A DNA stretch of 64,000 nucleotides from Hominisplanchenecus_A murintestinalis (GTDB lineage Bacteria > Bacillota > Clostridia > Lachnospirales > Lachnospiraceae): positions 186,001 through 250,000 of the forward strand of contig NZ_CALPCM010000001.1 in assembly GCF_943193015.1 (NCBI RefSeq), given 5' to 3'. This document shows positions 51,235 through 59,516 of the stretch, piece after piece. A program made the position numbers and the translations under genes. Position 1 is the first letter of the stretch. Every line of letters starts with the position of its first letter. The notes under the pieces are model-generated. The model was not told the DNA's origin. It was given only the letters and a program-made list of their open reading frames with translations, and did not search any database.

Positions 51235-53154
51235 TTATCTGTTGGGGAACAGGGACTTGTCTGTATGCGGCAGGAAACATGCGCCTACAAACTCATCCAT
51301 ATACTGAGGAATCGCGCTCAATTCTATATAAGTCATATTTTGCGCCACTTCATAAACCTTCCGCTCTGACTCCGTAGAGTACAGCATGGCATAAGCGCCC
51401 GCCAGAGAAGAATTTCCGATGTAGTGGTACATTTCCAGCGGTACATCCGGGAACATACCGATATTGATTGCATTTTCCATATTGATGCCGCTGCCGATAC
51501 CTCCCGCTACATACACATTCTCAATCATGGAAATGTCAAAGTCACAGTATGCCAGCATCGTGCGGATTGCAGAGAAAATAGCGCCTTTGGCACGGATGAA
51601 ATTGTCAATATCCACTTCTGTAATCTCTACATCTTTTACAGAACCGGCATCGGCTTCAAATGCAAGCACATAGCTTCCCATTCCATATGCGTCGCGCTTT
51701 ATCCTTTTACCGTCGCGCACAAATTTCCCTTTGGGGTCAATGATTCCGCAGCGGAACAGCTCGCTGATAACGTCGATGATACCGGAACCGCACAGCCCGA
51801 TAGGCTTTGTGCCTTCTTCTCCTACAATTTGGAACGCAGGCTCCATCGTATCAGCATCAATCGTACATGCTTCAATGGCGCCGTCCGTCGCGCGCATGCC
51901 GCAGCTGATATCGCCGCCTTCAAATGCAGGGCCTGCCGAACATGCACAGCTCATCATAAAGTCAGAATTTCCAAACACGATTTCCCCGTTGGTTCCCAAA
52001 TCAATAAAAAGTGAAAATTCCGGTCTGTTCCACAGCATGCTCACAAACGCGCCTGCCGTAATATCGCCGCCCACATAACTGCCTATATTCGGCGCCACGA
52101 TAATATGGGCGTCAGGATTCACATCAATGCCAATATCCTGCGCAAACAAAGAATTCGTCTTGAAAAATGCCGGGATATACGGCTCCATGCGCAGCGGGTT
52201 CGCATTGATTCCCATCAGCAGATGATTCATGGTAGAGTTCGCTGCTACGCACATACGATAGATATTGCGCTTTGTAATCTTTGCCTGGCGGCACATGCCA
52301 TGCAGAAGCGGATTAAGCGTTTCATCAATCACGGCTTTCTGAAGCCGCTCCTTCCCGCCTGGCTTATCTGATTCGATAATCCGGTTAATAACATCCGCTC
52401 CATAACGAATCTGCCCGTTTCCTGCAGACCCCTTTGCCAGAATCGAGCCATCCAGCATGTTAATCAGGATACCGGACACTGTAGTTGTGCCGATATCGAT
52501 TGCCGCTCCGGCAACGACTACCTCTTCCGATGCCGGGAAAATATCGTACACAAAGATATCTGACGCGGTTTTCCGGATCACGGCTTTTACTTTAAAGTCT
52601 GATTCACGCAATACATCCGGCAGTTTTTTCAGCACAGAGTACGGCAGCTTCACCCTCTCTAAGCCTGTTTCTGCTTTTACTGCGCGTGTAAGGCGCTCAT
52701 TATCCGGCATCGTATCGTCCAAAGTCGGAATTTCCATGCTCAATTCTATGATTTCAAGATTATTTTTCAGTTCAATTCCTGCGTCAGCAATGGATGATTT
52801 GATATCGTCAAAAATCTTTATCTCGTCCGGTGATGACAAATCAGCTACTTTCATACGGCTTCTGTAAGCAGAGGCGATATCTGGCACCAGCACTTCTACG
52901 TCCGCGCTAATCGTGCTGGTGCAGGCCAGCCTCCAGCCGTCCGCATATTCTTCATCACTGATATGACGGGTCTTTTTTGATTCCAGTTCTCCATCAATGA
53001 GCTTCACTCTGCATTTTCCGCAAGATGCATTTCCGGAACACGGTGCATCGATAGCTACATTTGTTTTTCTCGCTACCTCAAGAAGGCTTTCACCGAAAGC
53101 AGCGAAGACGCTGACATCTTCGCTGTTTTCAAACTTAAAAGTAACCTTATACAT
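51235..53154 (-). CDS. acsV: corrinoid protein reductive activator (RACo/AcsV, ASKHA ATPase)
   Basis: Restores oxidised Co(II) in the corrinoid iron-sulfur protein to the active Co(I) state using ATP. The N-terminal [2Fe-2S] ferredoxin domain has the four Cys in CSGNASCGKC and a later CTST (residues about 39-78); the DUF4445/ASKHA ATPase domain follows with AIDIGTTTVSG and LFIDLGTNGEIV phosphate-binding loops. 639 residues. It starts 3 nt after acsE, whose last codons carry its SD. Confidence 0.94.
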   Translation of the reverse strand: MYKVTFKFENSEDVSVFAAFGESLLEVARKTNVAIDAPCSGNASCGKCRVKLIDGELESKKTRHISDEEYADGWRLACTSTISADVEVLVPDIASAYRSRMKVADLSSPDEIKIFDDIKSSIADAGIELKNNLEIIELSMEIPTLDDTMPDNERLTRAVKAETGLERVKLPYSVLKKLPDVLRESDFKVKAVIRKTASDIFVYDIFPASEEVVVAGAAIDIGTTTVSGILINMLDGSILAKGSAGNGQIRYGADVINRIIESDKPGGKERLQKAVIDETLNPLLHGMCRQAKITKRNIYRMCVAANSTMNHLLMGINANPLRMEPYIPAFFKTNSLFAQDIGIDVNPDAHIIVAPNIGSYVGGDITAGAFVSMLWNRPEFSLFIDLGTNGEIVFGNSDFMMSCACSAGPAFEGGDISCGMRATDGAIEACTIDADTMEPAFQIVGEEGTKPIGLCGSGIIDVISELFRCGIIDPKGKFVRDGKRIKRDAYGMGSYVLAFEADAGSVKDVEITEVDIDNFIRAKGAIFSAIRTMLAYCDFDISMIENVYVAGGIGSGINMENAINIGMFPDVPLEMYHYIGNSSLAGAYAMLYSTESERKVYEVAQNMTYIELSAIPQYMDEFVGACFLPHTDKSLFPNR

Positions 53155-53157
53155 TTA

Positions 53158-53943
53158 TTAAATCTCCAGATAGGAATCTGCGTACAAAGTATTGTTTTTA
53201 AATACGTCACAAGACTTGATTGTCTCCATCAGACGCAGGTCGCATGGATTTACAATTGCAGAAGTAAGCCCCTGCATCATAGCCATTGCAACCATTGCGG
53301 AATCCATAATCGGACGGATGTGCTTTGGCATACCGTTAGAGTTATTGGACAGACCGCCTGTAGAGTTCAGTCCCATATCAGAGAACATCTTGATACATTC
53401 CAGAATATCCATCTGCTTGTCCTGCATTCCTTTTACAACCAGGAATAATGGGTCAAACCACAGATCTTCAGCCTCCATGCCATGCTCAAGTCCTCTCTCA
53501 AGAAGAAGCTGGCAGTATCCCATACGCTCATCATTGTCCTTTGCAATACCTTCGCCGTTACAGAGTGCGATAACGATGGCATCATTAGCTGCTGCCAAAT
53601 CGATATTTTCAATCCTTCCTGCTGCATCCGCAGAGTTTACAATCGGTTTTCCTTTGGAACGGTTATATACGGAAATACCTGCTTCGATTGCCTTGGTATT
53701 GGAAGTATCCAGTGCCAGAGGTACATTGTCAAACTCACTCTGAAGCAGCTGAACTGCCCACTTCATTAAATCCTCTCCGTCGCTCTCTGCCGGTCCGATA
53801 TTTACATCCAGATAAACAGCTCCTGCATCCAGCTGCTCTTTCGCCCTTTTCAGGATTGGTTCAGGATCGCGGCTTGTAAAAGCTCTGTTGACTGCCGGAG
53901 CAGTGGTGGAAAGTCTTTCACCAATTGTAACAAATTTTGCCAT
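53158..53943 (-). CDS. acsE: methyl-THF:corrinoid iron-sulfur protein methyltransferase
   Basis: Moves the methyl group of methyl-THF to the cobalt of the corrinoid protein. The TIM-barrel pterin-binding sequence shows VTIGERLSTTAPAVNRAF at the N-terminus, DVNIGPAESDGEDLM, LDTSNTKAIEAG (pterin-binding Asp/Asn) and GLSNNSNGMP. 262 residues, usual size. ATG at 53943 follows AAGGAG; the frame continues 13 codons upstream into non-homologous sequence. Confidence 0.95.
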   Translation of the reverse strand: MAKFVTIGERLSTTAPAVNRAFTSRDPEPILKRAKEQLDAGAVYLDVNIGPAESDGEDLMKWAVQLLQSEFDNVPLALDTSNTKAIEAGISVYNRSKGKPIVNSADAAGRIENIDLAAANDAIVIALCNGEGIAKDNDERMGYCQLLLERGLEHGMEAEDLWFDPLFLVVKGMQDKQMDILECIKMFSDMGLNSTGGLSNNSNGMPKHIRPIMDSAMVAMAMMQGLTSAIVNPCDLRLMETIKSCDVFKNNTLYADSYLEI

Positions 53944-53982
53944 TGTCTGTTCTCCTTTTCTTTTAAATAATCCGCATATCAC

Positions 53983-55326
53983 CTATGCGAAATCTTTCAT
54001 AAATTTAACAAGCTGTACTGCTTCGTTCGGTGCAATAATTACTTCCCAGTTCGGTAATTTTGCTTCGATTTCTCCCTTTAATACAGCTACTTTGCCAGGG
54101 ATAACCAATTTCCTGCTCTTTACTTTCTCTTCAATCTTTGCTTCCTCAAAGAATTTAGCGATGGTTCCTGCAGAGAACTTGCCTGCTGCCCAGGAAGTCA
54201 GTACGGAAAGTCCGCCGGCATCGCTGATAATCAGGTTTACAGGTACGCCTGAACGCTCCAGCTCTCCGGAAACCAGGAAGTATGTAAGAGCGAAGTCCAC
54301 CGTCGTCAGGCATATAGAATTTTCATCTGCGCCATTCAGCGGATAAATGCCCGGCTCGACTTTCATTGGCTTCTGTGGATCTGTGAACAGGTTTTGGCGC
54401 AGACCGTACAGCGGAAGAGCTTCTGCATAAGAGATGTTTTCTGCTATTACGATAGAACCATATTTCATGGTAAACAGTGAAAGCAGAGCAGCCTGCTTGT
54501 GTGAGTCACCCATTGCAATTTTTGCTGTGTTGACGATTGATGGATAACCAAATGTCCTGTCTCCGTCTTTCAAAGCAGCCTTACGTACCTGAACTGCATT
54601 TGCAAACGTATCCTTTACATTTTCTCCGGTCACGTCGATTACCAGATTCTTGTTTCCAAGACCTTCCAGTTTTTCAACGGTATCATGGATTTCTGAAAGG
54701 TTTGCACCGCTTACGCCGAGAACAACGCCCGCTTCTGTAGCAACGGCATTCATTGCTTCATAGTTGGAAGCATCTGCGCCGTTTAAGATTGGCTTGCTGT
54801 CTTTGCATACTGCAAGCGCAGCTTTTGCCAGTTCAACATCTGTACATCCGAGTACCAGGACACGTCCGGTAGCTGCGGCTTTTTTTACAATTTCAACATA
54901 ATCGGAAACTGCTTCAGAAGAGTGATTTACATAAATCATCTCCACGAACATACGCTCACCGATTCGCTCATAATCAACCTTTGCAATATCAGCTAATCTC
55001 GCATCCACTGCGGCAGCATCCATGCAGTCGCATACGGCCGATGCATAGCGCGTCTTGCTGACAAAAGTTTTCTCATGACGGAACAATACTGTCTCGCCGC
55101 CGAGTGTCATCTCAGCATCCCCTGCACCAACTTTGATGGTTTTCATTGGAGGCTCTGTAGCTGCTGACAGTTTTGCAAGAGCTTCCGGTGCAAAATACGG
55201 ACATGCGCTGACATCAATCGCACCCTGTGCCACTTTCATAGAAAATGCCATACAGGTAGGACATCCACACTCTTTACAGTTTTTCTTTGGTGACAATTTA
55301 AAAATATCAAGACCTTTAAGTGCCAT
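53983..55326 (-). CDS. acsC: corrinoid iron-sulfur protein large subunit (AcsC)
   Basis: Carries the [4Fe-4S] cluster and part of the corrinoid site that relays methyl groups to acetyl-CoA synthase. The cluster motif KNCKECGCPTCMAF is at residues about 16-29; the C-terminal domain (DAGGLSVLTSW and following) belongs to the corrinoid-binding half. 447 residues, complete. SD GGAGG. Follows acsD by 26 nt. Confidence 0.95.
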   Translation of the reverse strand: MALKGLDIFKLSPKKNCKECGCPTCMAFSMKVAQGAIDVSACPYFAPEALAKLSAATEPPMKTIKVGAGDAEMTLGGETVLFRHEKTFVSKTRYASAVCDCMDAAAVDARLADIAKVDYERIGERMFVEMIYVNHSSEAVSDYVEIVKKAAATGRVLVLGCTDVELAKAALAVCKDSKPILNGADASNYEAMNAVATEAGVVLGVSGANLSEIHDTVEKLEGLGNKNLVIDVTGENVKDTFANAVQVRKAALKDGDRTFGYPSIVNTAKIAMGDSHKQAALLSLFTMKYGSIVIAENISYAEALPLYGLRQNLFTDPQKPMKVEPGIYPLNGADENSICLTTVDFALTYFLVSGELERSGVPVNLIISDAGGLSVLTSWAAGKFSAGTIAKFFEEAKIEEKVKSRKLVIPGKVAVLKGEIEAKLPNWEVIIAPNEAVQLVKFMKDFA

Positions 55327-55352
55327 AATTTATAATCCTCCTTCGATAGCAG

Positions 55353-56294
55353 TTATACTAATTCTTTAACCAGGTTTGTGATGGTTGCAATTGACGTCGG
55401 GTGTTTCAGGATAACTGCGTTGGATCCGGATGCGATAACTGCCATAGCAGTTTCAACTTCCATATCAATTCCACGCGCTTCCTGGTCTCCCCACTCAGGA
55501 ACATCTGCTTCAGAAGCCATAGCTTCTTTCACGCTCCAGGTCTCGGATGCTACAGGAGTTACAATTGGCATCTGCAGGTTTGCATCATTCTGTGACAATG
55601 CCGCTGCTTTAATACGATCCATAGTAGAAACCACATACTCGAATCCATATCCGGCTGCTGCAGTACCTACGTTCATAACAATACTCTTGCTGTTTACGCC
55701 AAGCTGTCCGATAAGCACATTCAGCTGCTTTGCAAGGTTGATATCAACGGCTGACTCCGCACCTACAATCTGCTTGTAAGCAAGTCCGGCTGCCGCGCCT
55801 ACTGTCTTGTAGTTCTCTTCCTTTGCCGCCAGAAGCATTGCATTTCTGCCATCCAGCGCCTCTGCTGCTTTAGAAAGAAGCTCTGCGTCTTTTTCAGCAT
55901 TCTTGCATCCTGCCGCTACGATTGGGAGATCTACTGCTGCAGCCACCTCTTTTAGTGCGCCGATTAATTCTTCTGTGGATTTGTTTGCTCCGTTTGGATC
56001 TCCGCCTTCCATACGGAAACATAAAAAGTCAACCCCCTCAAAGGAAGCGGCTTTCTTTGCGATGTCTGCGATACTTTCGCAGCCTTCATAATATTTTTTC
56101 ACGCAGTCCGGTTCATTGTCCATACCAAAATCCGTGATTTCGATACCGACCTTCGGTGCATTCTCGATTGGTGCGTCAAAAGAATATAAGGGTAATACAT
56201 TCTCACCGCCAATTTTGACTGCTTTGTCTCCGCTGCCAATTTCAACAGTATTGATGCTGGCGTTGAACTTTCCTGATTTAGCTGTAAATGGCAT
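55353..56294 (-). CDS. acsD: corrinoid iron-sulfur protein small subunit (AcsD)
   Basis: Partner of AcsC in the CFeSP heterodimer; a TIM-barrel protein that helps bind methyl-cobalamin. VGIEITDFGMDNEPD, FLCFRMEGGDPNGANKS and PIVTPVASETWSVKEAMA are characteristic segments. 313 residues. SD AAGGAGG. A 281-bp gap with three hairpins and a promoter separates it from acsB, unlike the other junctions in the cluster. Confidence 0.95.
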   Translation of the reverse strand: MPFTAKSGKFNASINTVEIGSGDKAVKIGGENVLPLYSFDAPIENAPKVGIEITDFGMDNEPDCVKKYYEGCESIADIAKKAASFEGVDFLCFRMEGGDPNGANKSTEELIGALKEVAAAVDLPIVAAGCKNAEKDAELLSKAAEALDGRNAMLLAAKEENYKTVGAAAGLAYKQIVGAESAVDINLAKQLNVLIGQLGVNSKSIVMNVGTAAAGYGFEYVVSTMDRIKAAALSQNDANLQMPIVTPVASETWSVKEAMASEADVPEWGDQEARGIDMEVETAMAVIASGSNAVILKHPTSIATITNLVKELV

Positions 56295-56333
56295 TTTAAA
56301 TTATCCTCCTTCATGTTCTAAGCTGTTACCATG

Positions 56334-56362
56334 ATTTTACAACAGTCTTAGTCAAAAATCAA
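56334..56362 (-). promoter_or_regulatory. predicted SigA promoter of acsD and downstream genes
   Basis: -35 TTGATT (56357-56362), 17-nt spacer, -10 TAAAAT (56334-56339) on the minus strand, immediately after a terminator-like hairpin. Confidence 0.55.
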
Positions 56363-56363
56363 T

Positions 56364-56391
56364 GAAAAAGCCTTGGGTATGGGGCTTTTTC
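56364..56391. terminator. terminator-like hairpin between acsB and acsD
   Basis: GAAAAAGCC and GGCTTTTTC form a 9-bp stem around a 10-nt loop, flanked by A- and T-rich sequence in both directions, so it may terminate either strand. Confidence 0.65.
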
Positions 56392-56447
56392 AGATGTGTA
56401 TTAAAAAAAGTACATAGAAAAATTTATTGTAGCTCCTCAAAAGGTAG

Positions 56448-56517
56448 ACTCAAGACCTCCCTCTTTTGCGTCTGCTCTGCATCCGCGGCAGCTTACGCTG
56501 CCTGGGAGGTCTTGAGT
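56448..56517. repeat. large inverted repeat downstream of acsB
   Basis: ACTCAAGACCTCCC and GGGAGGTCTTGAGT form a 14-bp stem that encloses a second hairpin (GGCAGCTTACGCTGCC). It is not followed by a T-run, so it looks more like a processing or stability element than a terminator. Confidence 0.8.
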
Positions 56518-56518
56518 T

Positions 56519-56577
56519 AAAACCTCGGTGAAATCAAATGCCGCCTGCGGCGTCGCCTGATTTCTTTTCTCGGTTTT
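56519..56577. repeat. hairpin at the acsB stop codon
   Basis: AAAACC/GGTTTT, GAAATCA/TGATTTC and GCCGCC/GGCGGC-type arms nest into one long imperfect stem that begins at the acsB stop. Confidence 0.65.
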
Positions 56578-58699
56578 ACATCATTGGTTCCATACTTAAA
56601 GCCGGATGTCCTTTTTCCTCTAAGAATGCCAGCAATGTTTCGGGATCTTCCGCTACCGTCTCATCGCCAATCATATCTACAAAGTTTTCAATACCGTACA
56701 TTTCTTTTGCCGTCTCATTCAATCTCTCAGCTACCTGATCTTTCAAATCTTTCGGCATCCATACGATTCTGGCAACACCGCCTTCTGCCTTCATGAACTT
56801 CTTGGAAGCAATGAAGTGCTTTCCGTGTCCCATGAATCCCGGCGTCTGAACGCCGCCGCCTGTCATAGAAGCCAGTTCAGGGAACGTCATACCAATTGGT
56901 GTCATGCCTGCGTACTCACGGTTAGCGATGCATACGCCATTTGAAAGCGGCTCAATACCGCAGATACACTCAAAGCATCCACAGGAAGTCATCGGTTTCT
57001 CAATAATGGAATACAGAGATACATCTTCCAGAGCTCCCTGGGAGAATTTGCGTACAGCCTCATTAACGTCTTCGTATTCGCCGATTCTCTCGTCAATAAT
57101 ACGCTCTTTTGTGATTACCTGGCACGGTCCTTCCGGATCAAGCTGATGGGTTGCTTTTGCATCCAGCCATGAAACAGCGCCGCAGAGTCCAAGTCTTTCC
57201 GGTGTAACCACACATACGTGGCTCGGTGAGAATGCCTGGCACATGATACAGCTGTAGTATACTTCTACGCCTTCATCTGTCAGAGTCATAAGTCTCTCGT
57301 CACGTTTGTCAAACATTGGTGTTGCCACTTCATGACGAATCTTTGTACACTCAGCCGGGTCTGTATAAATTTTAACCTGGCACTTATCTACTACGGCTGC
57401 GAATTCGCTCTTAACTTTTGCATAGAGCACTTCGCCGATGTGTTTTGCACGGAATCCTGCCGCAAATGCATCTTTACTGATACGGATACGGATCATATCA
57501 CGCTGTCCGGTATGCATCACACCCTCGATGCAGTTCAGATAGGAATGGAATTTACGCTCAAATACCGGCTCGAAGTCTGCCTGCATGTTCTTTCCTGCTA
57601 CTTCTACCACGTATGCGATGCTGTTCTTGCTTCCTACTTCCATCTCGTCGATGTCTGGTCCGATAACTTCAATCTTGTGATCCTCAATCTCACTGGCTTC
57701 TTTTGCATGTACCAGCTCACAGCAGTCTACCCTGGAGCCGTCAAACTCTACCTGCATGTCGCCGCGGCGGATGATTTCTCCTTCGAATGCGGAAGCGAAT
57801 GCCACAGGGATATCAATATTCGTAATCTTGATTTTAATATCTCTTGCTTCAAGAGAAGTTGCATTAAATTTGGAAACGTCTTTCTGTACAATCAGGCTCT
57901 TCGGCACACGGAAAGTCTCTTCATTTGTGATAACCGGGAATCCAAGCGCGATAGCGCCCGCGCCACATGCAACGATAACCGGATCAAGCGGTGCAAATGC
58001 ATTAACAAATGCCGGAACACGCTCGAAAGTATATTTCATTAAACCGGCTGCATCGCCCGGCTGGATGTTGCCGAAAATCAGAGCTGCCCTGACTGCAACA
58101 GATACTACATGGATTACGCTTGTAACATCTTTTCCAAGAGGGATAACGCGTACGTTTGCGCCTGTCTTGTAGCCCATCTCTTCACACTGGTCAATAATAC
58201 CGCCAACCAATGTTACCAGGATACCCTGTGCCTGATAGCTTTTTACCAGTTCTACGCCTTCCTGTGCGGTAGGGGCAGAGCCGAGGATAACTGCCACGCC
58301 TGGGATATCTCCTGTTACAAGGGGTACGCCCAGCTCACGGATAACTGCATCTGCCAAATGCCCGTAGCACGGCTCCTCATAAGGTACTGCACCGTCCATA
58401 TACTTCAGCACTTCGATGAACTCCGCACACAAAGCAGTAGCCACGCCTGACATAAACGCGTCATTCAGGCGCTTTTCTCTTGTCATCAGGCTCTTCACTA
58501 CGCCGAGGGCGTCTTTCAGCTCGCCAAGCGTTGCAACCTTTGTGCCTGTTACGCCATAGTAGCAGGGCAGGCTGTATGCGGTATTTGGGAAAGCAATCGC
58601 TTTGTCTGCGCCATGTTTTTCAATCGCGCCATTGATTGCGCCCTCTGTCAAACCGTATACGGTATCATTTCCACTAAATACAACATCAAATAATGTCAC
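56576..58699 (-). CDS. acsB: acetyl-CoA synthase / CO dehydrogenase complex beta subunit (AcsB)
   Basis: Makes acetyl-CoA from CO, a methyl group and CoA at the nickel-containing A-cluster. The A-cluster Cys are in CIMCQAFSPSHVC and GLCGAVSW (residues about 485-510), and the distal-Ni motif CGC is in TSCGCFECICG. 707 residues, close to the ~729 of the Moorella enzyme. It starts with GTG at 58699 after GGAGG. It follows a CooC-type ATPase gene by 16 nt and is followed by the hairpin array. Confidence 0.96.
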   Translation of the reverse strand: MTLFDVVFSGNDTVYGLTEGAINGAIEKHGADKAIAFPNTAYSLPCYYGVTGTKVATLGELKDALGVVKSLMTREKRLNDAFMSGVATALCAEFIEVLKYMDGAVPYEEPCYGHLADAVIRELGVPLVTGDIPGVAVILGSAPTAQEGVELVKSYQAQGILVTLVGGIIDQCEEMGYKTGANVRVIPLGKDVTSVIHVVSVAVRAALIFGNIQPGDAAGLMKYTFERVPAFVNAFAPLDPVIVACGAGAIALGFPVITNEETFRVPKSLIVQKDVSKFNATSLEARDIKIKITNIDIPVAFASAFEGEIIRRGDMQVEFDGSRVDCCELVHAKEASEIEDHKIEVIGPDIDEMEVGSKNSIAYVVEVAGKNMQADFEPVFERKFHSYLNCIEGVMHTGQRDMIRIRISKDAFAAGFRAKHIGEVLYAKVKSEFAAVVDKCQVKIYTDPAECTKIRHEVATPMFDKRDERLMTLTDEGVEVYYSCIMCQAFSPSHVCVVTPERLGLCGAVSWLDAKATHQLDPEGPCQVITKERIIDERIGEYEDVNEAVRKFSQGALEDVSLYSIIEKPMTSCGCFECICGIEPLSNGVCIANREYAGMTPIGMTFPELASMTGGGVQTPGFMGHGKHFIASKKFMKAEGGVARIVWMPKDLKDQVAERLNETAKEMYGIENFVDMIGDETVAEDPETLLAFLEEKGHPALSMEPMM

Positions 58700-58715
58700 T
58701 GTTAAATACCTCCAA

Positions 58716-59486
58716 TCAGCTATTTGATTTATCGATTTTTTCTTTTATTTTTATAATTTCACTGACGGCTTTCTCGCTGAAGTCAAACGGTGATTTGCCC
58801 TGGCGGTCCGCGTCAATGACCTCTTCATTATAATGAATGAATCCCAGTAAATCCTCTGCCGGAATCCTGGAGCTGATGAACTCTTCATCCGCCTCATTCC
58901 GTACTTTATTCGCTACGACACGCACTTGCTTTACGCCCAGCCCTTCTGCCAGCCGCTTCACGTTCTTGTATGTCTGGATGCTTCTGGCTCCCGGTTCTAT
59001 GACTACCACAAACTGATCCATTCCGTCCGTTGTGCCACGTCCCAGATGTTCCAGTCCGGCTTCCATATCGAGGATAACCACGTCGCTGCTCCGCAGCACC
59101 AGATGATTGATAATGCGTTTCAGCATCACATGCTCCGGACATACACAGCCGCTTCCCGCCGTATCCACGGTTCCAAGCACCAATAGTTTTACACCGTTGT
59201 ATGTCTTAGAATAGGTATCCGGAATGTCGGATACTTTCGGGTTAATTTTGTAGAATTTGTTGTCGTCGTTCGCACCTGTACGTTCCTGCACCAGCTTGCG
59301 CATTTTCGTAATCGGCACGATAGAATCCAGCAAATCTTCCGGGAATCCCAGTGCCAGTCCCAGATTTGCGTCCGGGTCTACGTCTGCAGCAAGCACATTC
59401 TTGCCTTCTTCTGCGTATAATCTTGCCAGTGTGGCGGCAAAAGTGGTTTTACCCACGCCGCCCTTTCCGGTTACTGCAATCTTCAT
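58716..59486 (-). CDS. CooC/AcsF-type nickel-insertion ATPase (second copy)
   Basis: P-loop ATPase of the MinD/ArsA class that helps load nickel into CODH or acetyl-CoA synthase. The deviant Walker A GKGGVGKTTFAA is at residues 7-18, and the CxC motif of CooC dimers is in GSGCVCPEH near residue 113. 256 residues. It lies between cooS and acsB, so it could be the AcsF- or CooC-type member; sequence alone does not settle which. Confidence 0.9.
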   Translation of the reverse strand: MKIAVTGKGGVGKTTFAATLARLYAEEGKNVLAADVDPDANLGLALGFPEDLLDSIVPITKMRKLVQERTGANDDNKFYKINPKVSDIPDTYSKTYNGVKLLVLGTVDTAGSGCVCPEHVMLKRIINHLVLRSSDVVILDMEAGLEHLGRGTTDGMDQFVVVIEPGARSIQTYKNVKRLAEGLGVKQVRVVANKVRNEADEEFISSRIPAEDLLGFIHYNEEVIDADRQGKSPFDFSEKAVSEIIKIKEKIDKSNS

Positions 59487-59516
59487 AGTGATTCATCCTT
59501 TACCATGTTTTCTGTC

